Shown here: in pieces, positions 6,754 through 6,778 of the stretch
How positions within the stretch are numbered: the stretch's first letter is position 1
Layout: every line of letters starts with the position of its first letter
Assembly (NCBI GenBank): GCA_947463755.1
Contig: CANHUK010000082.1
Coordinates: 1-6,778 of the forward strand
Length of the DNA: 6,778 nucleotides
Direction of reading: 5' to 3'
Origin: Chitinophagaceae bacterium
GTDB lineage: Bacteria > Bacteroidota > Bacteroidia > Chitinophagales > Chitinophagaceae
Made by a program: the position numbers and the translations under genes
Notes under the pieces: generated by a model
Seen by the model: the letters and a program-made list of their open reading frames with translations, nothing else
Told to the model about the DNA's origin: nothing
The model's database searches: none

Positions 6754-6778
6754 CAAATTCTGGTTACTTGTGTTAGCA

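Overview
The window is a compact, fully minus-strand stretch of bacterial chromosome carrying seven protein genes. It reads, in transcription order from the right edge: alpha/beta hydrolase, CBS-ACT-like protein, a small orphan Omp85 (one POTRA plus barrel), NAD kinase, a DUF6089/PorG-like outer-membrane protein, UppS, and the first 360 codons of BamA, which runs off the left edge. The organism is almost certainly a member of Bacteroidota. The porG-like/uppS/bamA order is typical of that phylum, the two best promoter candidates follow its TTTG...TAnnTTTG pattern, most genes lack a Shine-Dalgarno sequence, and the BamA and UppS proteins read like Bacteroidota versions. The fairly GC-rich codon use and the long insertion in BamA POTRA3 make me lean to a Chitinophagaceae-like lineage, but that is only an impression.

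Right block (about 2883-6753): hydrolase, CBS protein, orphan Omp85 and nadK follow one another with gaps of only 34-39 bases, so they look like one operon. The operon appears to end at an intrinsic terminator whose hairpin starts inside the last two sense codons of nadK and holds the nadK stop codon in its loop.

Left block (about 1-2882): a promoter candidate directly behind that terminator would drive the PorG-like gene. A second promoter of the same layout, with the same 22-base spacer, lies before uppS and may also serve bamA. This block concerns the cell envelope: UppS makes the lipid carrier for peptidoglycan and surface glycans, BamA inserts outer-membrane barrels, and the PorG-like protein is a likely part of the type IX secretion system.

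There is no gap above 80 bases and no RNA gene, mobile element or CRISPR array that I can see. This is mostly an ordinary conserved region. The items most worth a second look are the orphan Omp85 between CBS and nadK, and the terminator/promoter overlap at 2846-2900.
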